The translations under genes and the position numbers were made by a program. Of a stretch of 64,000 nucleotides of DNA, positions 49,191 through 61,578 are shown piece by piece (position 1 is the stretch's first letter; every line of letters begins with the position of its first letter). The notes below the pieces were generated by a model. That model did not search any database, had not been told where the DNA came from, and saw only the letters and a list, made by a program, of their open reading frames with translations. The stretch comes from Circinella umbellata (lineage: Eukaryota; Mucoromycota; Mucoromycetes; Mucorales; Lichtheimiaceae), in NCBI GenBank assembly GCA_025093555.1, contig JAIWNF010000009.1, forward strand, positions 833,501-897,500, written 5' to 3'.

Positions 49191-49886
49191 AAAAGAAAAA
49201 GGTAAACTTTCTAAACTTTGTAAACTCTGACAAAGTTTACAAGTTTACATATAATTGGCTGCCAAAGTAAGCAAGCGGAAAGTTAATTTCGTCAGCAGTT
49301 GACAAAATTGACGAAGGTTACAATAGTGAATATTAAAAGAACATTATTAGCAAAACTAAAAACACCTTGGTCAACTTTTTTTCAAAAATGTGTATTGTTG
49401 TCATATAGCACACATCAATCGTTCGTCTCAGATAACTCAAATATAAACTAGCATCTATAAAAATTTACTTGTTTACAAATATTTAAAAAAGACTTGAATA
49501 TACGTATTAGATATAAAGTATTGACAATATGATCTTGTTCTTATTTTAACTTTTTACTATAAACACTAAAAGAAGAATAGTATTCTATATTATTACTATT
49601 ATAAATGCTATTAATAAGTAGAAAATGAAGTATTGGTAAAAGCTTCATATTTGTCGACATGGCAACCTCTTCATGCATTTGGTAGCTGTTGTCAACTTTG
49701 TAAACTTTGTAAACTGCTGACGAAATTAACTTTCTGCTGGTTATTTTGGTAGCCAATAATATGCACGCATTTTGTAAACTTGTAAACTTAAATTTGTAAA
49801 CTTGTTGTAAATTTGTAAACCTAAACTTGTAAACTTGTAAACTTTGTCAGAGTTTACAAAGTTTACAAAGTTTACCTTTTTCTTTT
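49191..49886. mobile_element. MITE with long terminal inverted repeats, right copy (about 696 bp)
   Basis: Reverse-complement counterpart of the MITE at 43214-43860 at the same position in the arm. It is longer by an extra run of TAAACTTGTAAA-type units near 49785-49830. It ends in TTTACCTTTTTCTTTT and is flanked by CATTTTTTTT and CATTGGGTTT. Confidence 0.65.
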
Positions 49887-49907
49887 CATTGGGTTTTAAA
49901 AAAATGT

Positions 49908-50190
49908 GCCCTGCTGGTCAGATTTAGTCCTAGACCCAAAATCTTTTTCTATGGGCTACTTACCTCTTATTATAATCGAATTTCAGTAGGACGTTGGCCA
50001 TACCTTTATAAAACGCGTCATTCAATATAGTTTACAAGCTTACCAATGATCCTATTATATTAATTATTTATATGAATACCTTGTCCAGCAATATTGAACA
50101 ATCTATTAAACAAAGTGACATTATTGGTTGCCATTCATACCTGTATCCTGGTTGGGCTAATAAATATCTAATAATGCCTAACCCAGCTCC
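49908..50190 (+). pseudogene. Half-copy (C-terminal side) of the nuclease/transposase-like gene
   Basis: The plus frame resumes at SDLVLDPKSFSMG and LPLIIIEFQ, then a stop, then DVGHTFIKRVIQYSLQAY and a decayed remainder (NTLSSNIEQSIKQSDI, GCHSYLYPGWANK). It is more diverged than the arm copies, and its ExQ motif is IIIEFQ rather than IIIKFQ. It matches in extent the part missing from 43085-43192, so the two halves probably came from one copy split by the inserted palindrome. Confidence 0.45.
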
Positions 50191-50500
50191 ACAACAGAAC
50201 TAGAACAAAAGGAAAATGAAAAGATTATTGCAAAAGAAATCCTAACCGACATTTCATCCATATATGAACCCTTAAATGAAACAGTATTTAAATCAAAAGA
50301 AAAAGTTGGTCAAGATATTTCAATAGTTACAGAAACTAAACAATCACTATCACAACCCCAAGAAAAGGTAAAACGGCTAGTAATAATTTAACATCAATTT
50401 TTTTTTGATTACTCATATGTGGAGAGTGGGTTGATTAATGTGATAGAAAAAACCTCAAGAGACATCCAAAGAGGTACTCACACCACCAAAGCTTACTTAA
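50178..50500 (+). pseudogene. Orphan C-terminal fragment of an unknown two-exon gene
   Basis: Exon-like segments 50178-50367 and 50447-50500 join across a GTAAAA...GATAG intron in phase 0 and end in TAA. They encode a charged, disordered tail (ELEQKENEKIIAKEILTDIS, SIYEPLNETVFKSKEKVGQD, SLSQPQEK joined to KKPQETSKEVLTPPKLT). No start is present; the 5' part seems to have been replaced by mobile DNA. Family unknown. Confidence 0.4.
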
Positions 50501-51120
50501 AATACAGTATTAACTTAACAAGAAAAACGGCAATCACTTCGGGTTTGAAAACTCTTCCAAGTAGTTACCATCTATAATGATATTGAAATGGTATTGCTGT
50601 TGTTACTGCTGCATTATAAATTTATAGGTATATGTTATAGCTGACTTTTCTGTACTTTCTAATACCATTGGAATATTAAGAAAAACTGTCTTTTAGTAAG
50701 TGGCAATATATTATGCAGACTATGATAATAGATACATTGTAGCCGGTTTCAGATGCTGTTTTTTATTTATCTCATTACAGAAGTTAATCATTTATCTAGT
50801 CACCAATAGATATCTCTTATAATCTAACTAACACAGAATGTTTTGATCATACATATGTCCATTAGCAATACTTCAAGTTGGAGCGATACTACTCCAATTA
50901 AGTTTTTACTTTATGTAATCTCTCCTATCTACAATGATGCAACTGTTTTCTGAAGTAGTCTGAAGAATGCCTAATACCGATATGAAGATAATATATTAAT
51001 TGATATGTTGAAACCGTGTTATTATCATTGGTAAGATCAAGAAAACAGTATCAAAATGTCAAATAAATAGATGCTTTGATTCTGTTAAGTTTTATTGTTT
51101 AATAAGATAATTAACAAACC
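50501..51120. other. Non-coding region
   Basis: AT-rich DNA between the orphan fragment and the tandem repeats. No coding frame or repeat recognised. Confidence 0.35.
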
Positions 51121-51815
51121 AGCGAATTAGAAAAAAATCACCATTTTAATCAAATACCTAATCCAAAAGTCTATTATCTCTTTTTTTATGTATAATTATT
51201 CGAACACGCTGTACTAATACGTAACCAATAATAATCAATACATGCTTATATTATATACTGTATGTTAGTGGACTAGGTTTTACACTATCAGATAAACTGT
51301 CAGCAATGCCATTCAGAACCGAAAAAAATAATCGCATGCATATGCACTCATAATTTTTTTTAAAAAACGAAAATTCGCGCTAATAAAGCCGTTTTAATCA
51401 AATACGTAATTCAAAAGTATTACCTCTTTTTTGTGTATAATGGTCTAACATCTTGATACTAATAACCAGTAATAATCAATACACTATAATATATTTTAGT
51501 AGACTAGTTTTTACATTATCAAACAAAATTGTGAACAGTGTTATTCAAAAGTGAAAAAAAAAAAGTCGCACCTATAAGGAGCGCTGTTAATGGAATATCC
51601 GTGTAACCATAGAGATCATCTCTCACTTTGACTGTTTTAATCGAATAATTCAAGAATGATTATCGCTGTTTTGTGGATAATATGTGACCAAGTTAGGTAA
51701 CAGTAATGAGCAGTAACGATTGATATATTTTATATTATTTATTTTAGTGTGTATAACAGTTTCAATGGTGTAAAATTAACTACGACTAATATCATTCATA
51801 AAAAACTATTACAGA
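51121..51815. repeat. Three diverged tandem units of about 245 bp
   Basis: Units begin near TTTTAATCAAATACC (51144), TTTTAATCAAATACG (51393) and TTTTAATCGAATAAT (51634). Each continues with TTTTTTxTGTATAAT, a TAACCAxTAATAATCAATACA-like segment, TAGTxGACTAG and a run of A. They lie directly upstream of the MULE transposase and may be its subterminal repeats. Confidence 0.5.
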
Positions 51816-52000
51816 AAAAAAATTGTATACTACAGTTTCTTGATGAAGTGGTTTGGTAAGAGAAGTCGTACTGGTAGTTATGGCAAGATTTGAATTGTTC
51901 GCGTATAAACCTCGATTTTTATTGGCTGGGTACTTAGAGTAGAGACAGTATTAATATTTATTTATTTATTTTATTTTTATACATTATAATCAATACATAG

Positions 52001-54279
52001 CGTTTTGTATGCCAACATGCGGATCCCCCTCGAGGAGAAACCTCATTTTGTTGCAATTGTCAAGCAGGATTTACTGCCTTTGTTAATAAAGACAGTGAAG
52101 ACAAGAACATGATCACAGTACAATACGGGTGTAAGCATACTGGTCATGAACCTGGCAGCAACATAGATAGAACATCTGGTACACTCCCTCGCTTTGTGAT
52201 GGAATTTATCCAAGCTCAAGTGGAGAAAAGTCTTACCTGGAGAAATATTAAGCATATGCTTCGTCTTGACAAGGATCTCCTTGGAAATATCGTGGATAGC
52301 GAAGACTGTGACCAATTGCCACAGTCAGTGAGAATCGATTATCAACATGTCTATTATGCGATAAAAATCCATCTTAGACGGCAATCCCAATTTGATCCCT
52401 CGATGGTAATCAGACTTAACAAATGGGGGGCTAAAATATTGCAAGAAAGAGAATATTACACTTCGAAAAAATCTTGATAGATTTGAAGAGGGCATTTTTT
52501 TTGCCTTTATGTCACACTGGCAATTGAAGGTAAAACAATTGATTTAAATGAAAAGAAATTATACATGTACCTGAACAAACATACATTCTTTACTATATAG
52601 TTGTTGAAGGAGAACGGGGATCTCGTCTGTCTTGATTCTACTCATAAGACTTGTGTGGATGGTGCCAAACATGACTGTTATCTGTATACTCTTGTAGCAA
52701 GATGCACGACTACTGGCAAAAGCAAGCCTTTGGGGTGGATGATCACCAACTCGCAAGCTCAATATCCTATCTTGTATTGGCTTAAATGGCTGAAGGATGA
52801 GCATGGATATATTCCATCGCGTGTTATGATTGATGCCTTTGATACAGAAATTATTGCTATCACTAAGGTATATAATTATGTACATGATGATCCATCCACC
52901 AACATATTCATCGACAAAGTGAAGATACTTATCTGTCACTGGCATGTCTTTCGAGCATGGAAGAAAAATATTTTGACCAAGCTCATTGTCAAAACATCCA
53001 ACCTACCAAAAAACTTTGAGGGAAAAGAAAGCCATGCGCGACCATGCGCTATCTCTAATGATGAATATGATGAGAGCTGAAACACCCCTCGACTTTGACC
53101 TTGAACATGAAAAGTTTGAGACCTGGTGTATTGATGCTGACGACGAATGGGATAGTAATCGTTTGTATTTATACTTTGAAAGAGAATTTCTTTTTAAACG
53201 TGAAAAATGGAGCCAAGCGTGGCGTATCGTAAGTAATTAATTACATTTACATTATAAATTGTTTTAAACACATTCTGTAGCTTACCATGTATATAAAAGC
53301 ACCATCACCACGTAAATAGAAACAATTACATAGAAAGCTGGCACTGTCACCTCAAAGAAGTATACTTTCCAAGTTTGCGCAGACAGCGTGTTGATGTTCT
53401 CGTGTACATTCTTTGGAGTCTTGTTCTTCCGGACCTGATGCAAGACCATTTGTGCACAGTGGCCGAGTTCAAGCTTCGTCGAATGAATAAGGCAGAATGA
53501 GCACGACTTGCGCGTGTCAATGAGTTGAATGGTAAGATTGTGTTTCCAACTGTGTATTCAATGCGTACTGTTTTACATGTTTCTTATATGAATCATAGAA
53601 GAAGAAGCATACGCCAAGATTGTCGGTCAAGAAGGCAATATCATCAAAGTACTTTCATTCACTGACCCTAATAAAAGTACTGTATATGATGTTGTGATTA
53701 ATATCGACGACGATTTTCTTGAATCATGTACTTGTCTTGATCAACAGACAAACAACTCGCCATGTAAACACATGTATCTGGTACGTATTAGTATATGTTT
53801 CCTCCACATAGCACTAGTAATAACTTTTTATATAAATAAGGTCAATCGCGTCTTCAACATTAGTGTGATCCGTCCCCAAGCATCATCATCATCTTCTTCT
53901 TCTTCTTCTTCTTCTTCTTCTTCTCTTCCTCTTCCCCCTCCTTCCCCTTCTGCGTCACAGCAACAACAACAACCACGACTTGATGTTATGGACACCGATT
54001 CAGAAACAGGTGGAGATCTGTCACAAGAAGCTCTAGACAGGTATAAATCAAACAGAAAATACACTAGTGGAACAACAAACAATTTAATAACATTTACGTA
54101 TATATAGATTTGTCAATTCTTTTGAGTTGCTCAAGATTGAGGCTGAAAAAACAGGAAATAAACGTGTACCTGTTGCAGTCATAAATCGACTTGCAACACA
54201 ATTTCAAGAAGCCACGAACGAGATGAAAAGTTGGAACAGCTCAACTTCTGGACCTTCAAGAAATCAAATACGTTATTAA
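52001..54279 (+). pseudogene. Mutator-like (MULE) transposase pseudogene with SWIM zinc finger
   Basis: Exon blocks from 52001: N-terminal zinc region (FCCNCQAGFTAFVNKD, YGCKHTGHEP); MULE DDE core (LVCLDSTHKT with first Asp, VMIDAFDTEIIAI with second Asp, CHWHVFRAWKKN); RNNYIESWHCHLK; SWIM finger SCTCLDQQTNNSPCKHMYL near 53720-53780; poly-Ser/Pro tail; end NQIRY and TAA 54277-54279. Breaks: frame change at a poly-A run near 52467, another near 53020, and TGA at 53498-53500. A typical fungal MULE cuts and pastes DNA with 8-10 bp target duplications, so it could be the source that moved the long-TIR MITEs nearby; this is inference. The first exon (perhaps ATG 51880) is uncertain. Confidence 0.82.
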
Positions 54280-57200
54280 ATAAACCTTTGAATATTATTG
54301 TGTCAGATGCGTAAAATGGATTCTTAAATATTTTATTTTTTTGGTGAGATTCGTGGAAGTGGAAAGAGTGAAAAAAAAAATAAACATAAAAAATATTACA
54401 TCACCAGATCAATGTATTTCAATAACTGCAATTGGTTGCTGCGTCATATATTACAAAATATAAAATAAAGACAAAATTCGCAAGGATGGGGATCTATTAG
54501 GGATATAGCCTTATATATACCGTGGAACAGTCTATTGACTAACGCTTAAAAATGAAGACATAAAATAACGTCTACTTCGCAGGGCTGTGTACCTCGATTC
54601 AAGTCATAATTTGCCTCATATCTGTATATGAAGAGTTTCTTATTAATAACAAGGACAATCAAACTAACCTTGATAATTGGACGGATATACTATCGCAACA
54701 TGAAATCTTGGAAGCCATTATGAGAATTATCGACATAACATGGATATATAGCGCATGAAGAGTTAGAAAAGATATTGATAGAGAACCGAGATTATCAATA
54801 TACTATGTCGTATTTTTTACGATTATCATATCGAGCCAACTGGAGCACAGGAATTTAAATCTTCCCTGCACCAACAAGATAAAATGTGCATACATCTTTC
54901 TATGGGAATATCCCATTCCAATCTATAAATATTTTGACGCAACTAAATCTTCGATACCCATTTTATGGTTGAAAGAGATATATGAGCTCACTACAAGAGT
55001 ATATTTTGGAGCTTATCGTATGTTCTCCATATATTAGTAAACGATACGTTTTTGGTTACCAAAAATAAAAAAATTTCACGTAAGATTGTAAGGCAGTTAA
55101 ACAAATCTAATATGGAAAAGAAATAAACCATATACATGATAAATAGTTAGCTGGATTCTTTTTATTCCAATGATCTAGTATTAATGGGATTGATTGCTTG
55201 CATGAGCCTTTTTTTAATCTACTTATAAATTATGCACTTTGTGCATATAATATAGGGAGGATGGTGCTATCAGTCCTGTTGATCAAATAAAATGCACCAC
55301 TCGATATTGAAAGCCAGAATGAAATACTATTGTCTCCCATCACGAGGCATATAAGGGAAGTGGAGGCTATTTATGCCATTTACAGTACATAAGATACATG
55401 AGATTGTGGCACTGATATCAGTTGGATTTTCTATTAAAATTACCAAAAAATATTTATTCCATTATCTGTAAATATAAGGAGTATTTTCAATGGTTTCCAA
55501 GCTGGAATTGTCAAGCGATACTGCCAAACCATATGTCACCTTTACAAAGATCCAATACACAATCAAGAACATCCTTGGATTCTCGGTTAACTTTGGCTCT
55601 GTCGTTCAATGTTATCCATCTTTACATTTTGCCACAGCATAAATCACATTATTGACCACAGCGATCAATCAGGGACTGAGGGTCGATCTTAAATCCAATA
55701 ACGTTTGTTGATTCGGAGTATTAATTAATTTTATGTTGTGTTCATACGAAAAGGTTGATTCATGTGTTTTAATCCGAATATTACTATTCTGAAAGAGTAT
55801 TTGAAACAAAGGAAGCCAAACGTTCTCAATGCAGTCGTATAATGACACATCTTCAGCCGTTTTCTTTTCAAATAGATAACGATAATTACTTTTATAATAA
55901 TGAATTGATGTAAGCTGGTTGCTTCGCGCTTTGACTGCAAGAAAAAGTGTATTAACAAATATTTTTAGTAATATTTTCTTACATACGTACCGTAAATTTT
56001 ACATTTATCGGGGATGTAAGGCTTTGATCGTTTCAAACAGTCTACACTCGAATCACTCGAATCATCAAGGCCATATTCACGCTGTTCGTAAATCCTATAA
56101 TATCCCAACATATTAGTATTTTAAGAATCTTACAGAGAATATGATGATATGTACCTAGATTAACCAGCTTATTAGTTTATTTCAGAATAGGGCATTTGAC
56201 GTACCAGCATGAGTCAGGATTGCAATAAACGGCTCAATTAAGATGAACACAATGATGCCCCAACAATACACTATATAGACTTGTATTACTGTATTATCCT
56301 TCTGAATCGATTGATTACCAATAGCTAAAAGTCATAATCATCTACTACCACGTGTAAAGATTTATATTGACAGAATCGAAAACTGATTGTGTTTTTCTCG
56401 AAAAGTGCGACGCGTATGTTCAAACAAAATATTTTGTACGAGAACAGTAATACTTGACTAGCTCTCTGTCACTGGTCACAAGATGTTTTCTATTCTCTAA
56501 ACTTCTATGAGCTGCATCCTACAAGTATGCCGAGTCTTAAGATATATTGAATTAAAACCAATATATATACTATTGTATGCACAGACGTATAGATCCAGAA
56601 AAATACAATATCTGATTACTATAGCAAGTTAGATTCATAGAATTCTTATATATGTGTACTAAAAGTCTGGGGAGAAAGGTGCTGCATGTGCATTTTACAT
56701 TCAATAATCGGTTACCTATACCAGAGAAAAGTTATAATCAATTTATAGCAATATAAAGTACAAACAAACCAAAAAAAACTATTAAAACAATAGATGATAG
56801 ATGTATATGAAGAAACCTTTCTTCTTTAGTTTAGCTGTATCTCATTACCCCCCCCCAATTTATAATTTTATGTTACGCAAGGCTCTGTTCCATAATGTAA
56901 TAAGGGACCGACCAATATAAATTTTACAGTTATTTTTAACATCATTTATATAACACAAACAATATTGAAGCAATTTAACTGACATTCATATATATATATA
57001 TATATACAATTAGACATCTCAACAAATATATAAAATTGGTTCCTTTTCGTATGATATATTGTTTAACTGTGCAATCAGCATACATTAAAAAGAGGAAGAT
57101 ATCAAGGTAGCGGGAGCGGGGATATAAAATTTTCAAAAGATGAGAGGGGAAGAAAAAGAAGAAACCCAGGAAGCGACTCATGCAAGTGGCTTTCTGTAAT

Positions 57201-58301
57201 AATAAATAAAAACTTTGTTTAATAATAAAAAGATATATATATTTTGTGAAAACATGTGCCAGACTTAATAAGGAACCCTGGTGAATGAGTAATTGTATCC
57301 ATTAGCAAACATACTGTGATAGTCTCTGGAAACGAGGTGCTGTATGATATAAATGCATCTAATTATAGTTTTGTAAAGGATAACAGTACGCATGTAACCA
57401 AAAAGTATTCCAGAGCTTATCATCATTAAGCCTAAAAAAAACAAAACGTATAAAGTACGTATAAGAGAAGTATTAGAGCAAAATATGACCTGTAAAAAAG
57501 ATTACCTCTTTTTTATGTAGTACGAGCTATTATGATTATGTGTTGCGTGCTATAAAAAAGTTCTGTACTCATTTTCATTTAACTGAAAATTACCACATTT
57601 ATCTACATAACAAAGATGGGGCGATCTCTTCTCTAAAACCACTGCTTTATAATAAAAAAAACATTTAAGATACCTATGTATAGAGTTGATGAGGGGTGAT
57701 GTATACTAATCTATATAGATTTTAAGGGACAAAAAAATAGTACTGTATCACTCGGCTCCCAAATTTTATATTTTTTACTAAAAAAAAGAAACAATAGAGA
57801 TACTTCAAACAAAGGAAACCAGGAAGCTAATATTGCTAGTAAACTAAGTTCAAGGCACCGTAAATAGCTACTTTACAGAGAAAAGCCGAAAAGAATTGCA
57901 ACGATGTGCCTGTTTAATACAAAAGCTTATAGGCAGTGGGTTTTCGACTTTATGTCGCAAAAATAAAAAAAAAGAGCAAACAAGCGGACACAAAAAAAAA
58001 AGATTTGAGCAATAAGGAACGTTTCCACGAGGTGTGTTACTCCATCGTTTATGAAAGCGGTACTTTAGTCGGACTACGTATTAAGCGGGCAGTTTGTATT
58101 TTTGGCCACACCCAATTTGACTTGTGCCACCACTTTATATTTATACTCTTGGTAACCTCGTTATTAACCTTGTCTTTTTTTTACTTCGTTTTGGCTCTCT
58201 TTTTTACTCCTCTTCTTTCTCTTTTTCAACTTTCCACTCCTTTTCTCGTCTTCCCTTAGTTCATCTTTTTTTTTTCACAACCTTTTTTCCACTCATCAAT
58301 A
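54280..58301. other. Gene-poor region, possible decayed mobile DNA
   Basis: No intact gene. A minus frame near 55520-55610 (NDRAKVNRESKDVLDCVLDL, CKGDIWFGSIA) is coding-like but isolated and flanked by stops. A TA microsatellite lies near 56990-57006. The last 300 bases are pyrimidine-rich and should be the promoter of the secreted-protein gene. Confidence 0.4.
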
Positions 58302-58941
58302 ATGCGTTTATCAAAGTCTATTTTCTTGTCGGCTGTTGTTCTCGTCGCACTCGTTCAAACTGCCCTTGCTAGCATTTATTCTCAACTTCAGTTTATGAAG
58401 ATTGAATCGCCTCGCGACGGTCAAGACGTTAAGGCTGGTAGCCAATTGACTGTTAAATATGTCATGCAACCTCTTATTGATGGTAAGTTTTTTATATAAC
58501 TATTATTTTTGATTATTATCGATTCCATCCAATAATGTACATTGACATTAAAATATCTAAATTATAATCTTTTATTTCTTTGTAGAGCAAACTTCCCCTG
58601 GTAAGGCATTGGGTTTGGATATCAACTTCCATCGCCGATCTGGTAACAAGAAGCAACAACAACTTGGTTACATTCACAAGAAGTGGTAAATATTACTTCA
58701 ATAAAGGGAAAGAAGGATAAATTAGATGTACTTGTTACATTTATTAATAAATAATATTCATTGTTATTATAGCCCCGTCGCTGCTAAGGCCGATAAATAC
58801 GTTACCTACACAAAGAAGTGGACCGTTCCCGAAAATACTAAGCCCGGTTCTTATGCTATTGATTTCGTTGAAAAGGTTCAATTGAGACGTACTCAAATCA
58901 CTTCTACTGAAACTGTCAAGATTAACGTTATTGATGATTAA
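58302..58941 (+). CDS. Small secreted protein, Kre9/Knh1-like beta-sandwich type, 149 aa
   Basis: Three exons: 58302-58482, 58586-58685, 58773-58941. The N-terminus is a signal peptide (MRLSKSIFLSAVVLVALVQT, cleavage likely after ALA). The mature part has a single immunoglobulin-like beta-sandwich pattern: IESPRDGQDVKAGSQLTVKY, GLDINFHRRSGNKKQQQLGY, KWTVPENTKPGSYAIDFVEK and ETVKINVIDD. The P..G..V..G..L.V.Y opening and the PENTKPGSYAIDF segment resemble secreted Kre9/Knh1-type domains of fungal cell-surface proteins. There is no GPI signal and no Ser/Thr-rich stalk. The role, perhaps at the wall, is inferred. C-ending codons suggest good expression. Confidence 0.75.
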
Positions 58942-59666
58942 ACGCATTCTATAATAACATTATAAAGCAGAAAATCTAACTTATCATTCCCTTAACTCTA
59001 ACTCGCAGCCACATCCTTTCCATCCTATCAAAAAGAAGCATTTTGTTCTTTATTTATTATCCATCCATAACAAATACCAAAATATAATATAATATAATTG
59101 GTTGTAACTTTAAACCTATCTTTTTTTTCTTACTAAAATCAATAATGAAGCTTTGAACCTTTTTTTTCATCAGTTAATGATCTGTTTCTCTACTCGTTTT
59201 CTTCATAATTACAGTATAAAGATTTTTTTTACAATAACTATTATAATTTAATAACAAAGTTCTCACTCTTCCTTTCTGTTTCTTTTCCAAACACCAACCA
59301 TAACAGCAATAATAATATTCATAATAATACCCATAATCATAATTGAACAAAAAACAAATATGTATGCATAAATATAAAAAAGAATATTTAGTCCAAAGCA
59401 TAGGTCTTATTTTCTTTTAATGATAAAACAAATACAATGGTCTAATTACAAAACCCTTCCAAAATAATCAAAAGGTCTTCAAGTAGGTTGTAACGCGTGT
59501 ATTATTTTTTTTGATTCGTTACAGTTATTGTTTATTGTGTTTTATTGCAAGAGTACGTCGATTTGGTCATATCGTCAAAAAAAAGAATGTTGAAAATGAT
59601 TATTGTTTTCGTTGATTGTTGTTGTTGTTATCGTTAAGTTGCTTTTATCGTGATTCGACCGACATT
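58942..59666. other. Convergent 3' intergenic region
   Basis: Between the secreted-protein gene (+) and the COX subunit gene (-). AT-rich with short repeats; no gene seen. Confidence 0.45.
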
Positions 59667-59837
59667 TTATTGGCTCTTGTTAGCCTCGAGCTTGGCGTAG
59701 TAAGCATCACGACGGGCAACGTTGGGAAGACGGTACAATTGCCAATAAGCGTAACCACCGGCTGTACCAAGGGTCAATGCAATGGTGATATCTTTAATAA
59801 CTTGCTTACGAAACTTGCCAGTGATGGGAGCAATCAT
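59667..59837 (-). CDS. COX9: Cytochrome c oxidase subunit VIIa (yeast Cox9 type), 56 aa
   Basis: Single exon, ATG 59837-59835 to TAA 59669-59667. The protein begins MIAPITGKFRKQVIKDITIA, continues LTLGTAGGYAYWQLYRLP with one membrane helix, then NVARRDAYYAKLEANKSQ. The APITG...D(I)..A start, the single transmembrane helix and the R(R)DxYYAKLE matrix-side helix are those of the small fungal Cox9/COX VIIa subunit of complex IV in the inner mitochondrial membrane. Fifty-six residues is the normal size. It is transcribed head-to-head with the ribokinase gene over 356 bases. Codon choice is biased as in other highly expressed genes here. Confidence 0.9.
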   Translation of the reverse strand: MIAPITGKFRKQVIKDITIALTLGTAGGYAYWQLYRLPNVARRDAYYAKLEANKSQ

Positions 59838-60193
59838 TGTTAAATTTCTTGTTTATCGAAAATGTAAAAGAGCAGGGTTAAAAAAGCTATTTGAAAAAAT
59901 TATCGAATGTTGTTGTTACGTTTTTTTTCCAGCTCAGAATAGGTGGGTCTTTTCGATTTGAAATGGTGACGCCACCAACACCCACCGCTACCGAAAAATT
60001 CAATAACTGAGTTGATTTCCCTTTATAATTGACTCTCTCCACTTTTTCTGGAATTGAAAGTTAAGCGAAAAAGCGCATTAGGTGAGAGCGCAAGTAACAT
60101 AAAAAAAAAAGGGTCTAAAAAAACTGTAAAACTTCCCGTTTCTTCCTTTTTCTCTCTTTTCCTCTTCTATTGGAAAGTAAAAATAAAAACAAA
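59838..60193. promoter_or_regulatory. Shared divergent promoter of COX9 and ribokinase
   Basis: 356 bases between two start codons facing away from each other. The middle (about 59975-59995) is GC-richer (GACGCCACCAACACCCACCG) and may carry regulatory sites. The pyrimidine-rich part near 60130-60170 is probably the ribokinase start region. Inferred from gene layout only. Confidence 0.5.
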
Positions 60194-61517
60194 ATGAGTG
60201 GCAAGATTCTTAACTACGGTTCATTTAACATTGACCAAACGTTTACTGTCCCCCATATTGTGAAGACTGGTGAAACTCTTTCCGCAACTGACTTTAACGC
60301 CCGTCCTGGCGGGAAAGGTAATAAACGCATTGATCAGCTTTTCCGCTGTTTATTTGGTTTTTTTCCCACCATCAAAAAATAGATAGTTTATTCAAAAATT
60401 GATTTTATTTCACTACTGTTTATTACACCTCTAAACTTTTAGGAGCCAATCAATCGGTCGCTATGGCAAAGGTATGAAATGGTAATATGTAGATATACTG
60501 GAACAACTACATTTAACATTAATTAAAATGCATATCATCGTTATATAGGGTGGTGGTGCTGTCTATCACGCCGGGGTGCTTGGTAACGATGCTCATTGGG
60601 TGAGTATTTACAGTTTAACTTAAGATAAATGAGCTTATACATGTTTTTTTCTGGTAGTATATTAACTTTTTTTTATTTATTCACTCGTTATAGATCAAAG
60701 ATTTTATGGTTGAAAATGGCGTTGATATGTCATTTACTAGGATTTCCGAAACTGAGGTAAATATAGGGCTTTAGAATAACTTCAATTATATATTATATAT
60801 ATTGGTTGATTAGCTACTGTGGTGATTTAACGTTTTATGATTTCTATTGGCTCTATTTCGAAGGGCAACGGTCGTGCATTTATTCAAGTCAGTTCTGAAA
60901 CGGGTGATAATTGTATCGTTTTATATCCAGGTACCAATGCTAAATATACACCACAAGATGCATCAAAAGTCTTAGAATCATTCGGTCCTGAGGATTGGAT
61001 TGTAATGCAGAATGAAATCAGTTGTGGTGGTGAGATTATGAATTTGGCAGCCGAGAAAGGTAAGTCAACATATTTGAACTAAACAAATCTTTAAGTAAAG
61101 AAGTAAAAAAAGCGAGAGAGAGAGAGAGAGAGAGAGAGAAACCTAATTTTATTTACACATTATTGTTATTTTTACTTTGGTATAAAAGGTCTTTCAGTGT
61201 TATTTAATCCTGCACCCATGACCCCTGGTATTGTGAATGAATTTCCAATGGATAAGGTTGCTATCTTGATTGTCAATGAACACGAAGCCGAGGATTTATA
61301 CCGAGATTTAGGTGGTCAAAGTAAGGGTAAAGGAGGGTTGGATCTTGCTGCCGAGTTGCTAAAGAGGTTTCCCAAAATGCAAGGTGTCGTGGTAACTTTA
61401 GGTGGTGATGGTGTCATTGGAAAGTTTAGACAAGAGGGGGATCGTATGCGTGATTTCATAATTCCATGTCGAAAAGTAGATGTAAAGGATACTACAGGTG
61501 CTGGTGATACTTTTGTT

Positions 61518-61578
<61 letters not shown>

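Larger units (their letters stand above)
47131..49915. repeat. Right arm of the large imperfect inverted repeat
   Basis: Reverse complement of 43193-45070 with an extra 848-bp TA-flanked element (48174-49021). It carries the same AT-rich flank, the same decayed gene and the same MITE site. The shared MITE shows that it inserted before the arm was duplicated; the 848-bp element inserted afterwards. Confidence 0.75.

Noticed and set aside
43193..49915. Palindrome as a pure assembly artefact
   Set aside because: The arms differ by scattered substitutions, MITE length and a clean 848-bp insertion with TA duplication, which a simple assembly duplication would not produce. Long reads are still the proper test.
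53828..54082. Antisense acidic frame
   Set aside because: Reverse reading of the poly-Ser codons of the MULE tail.
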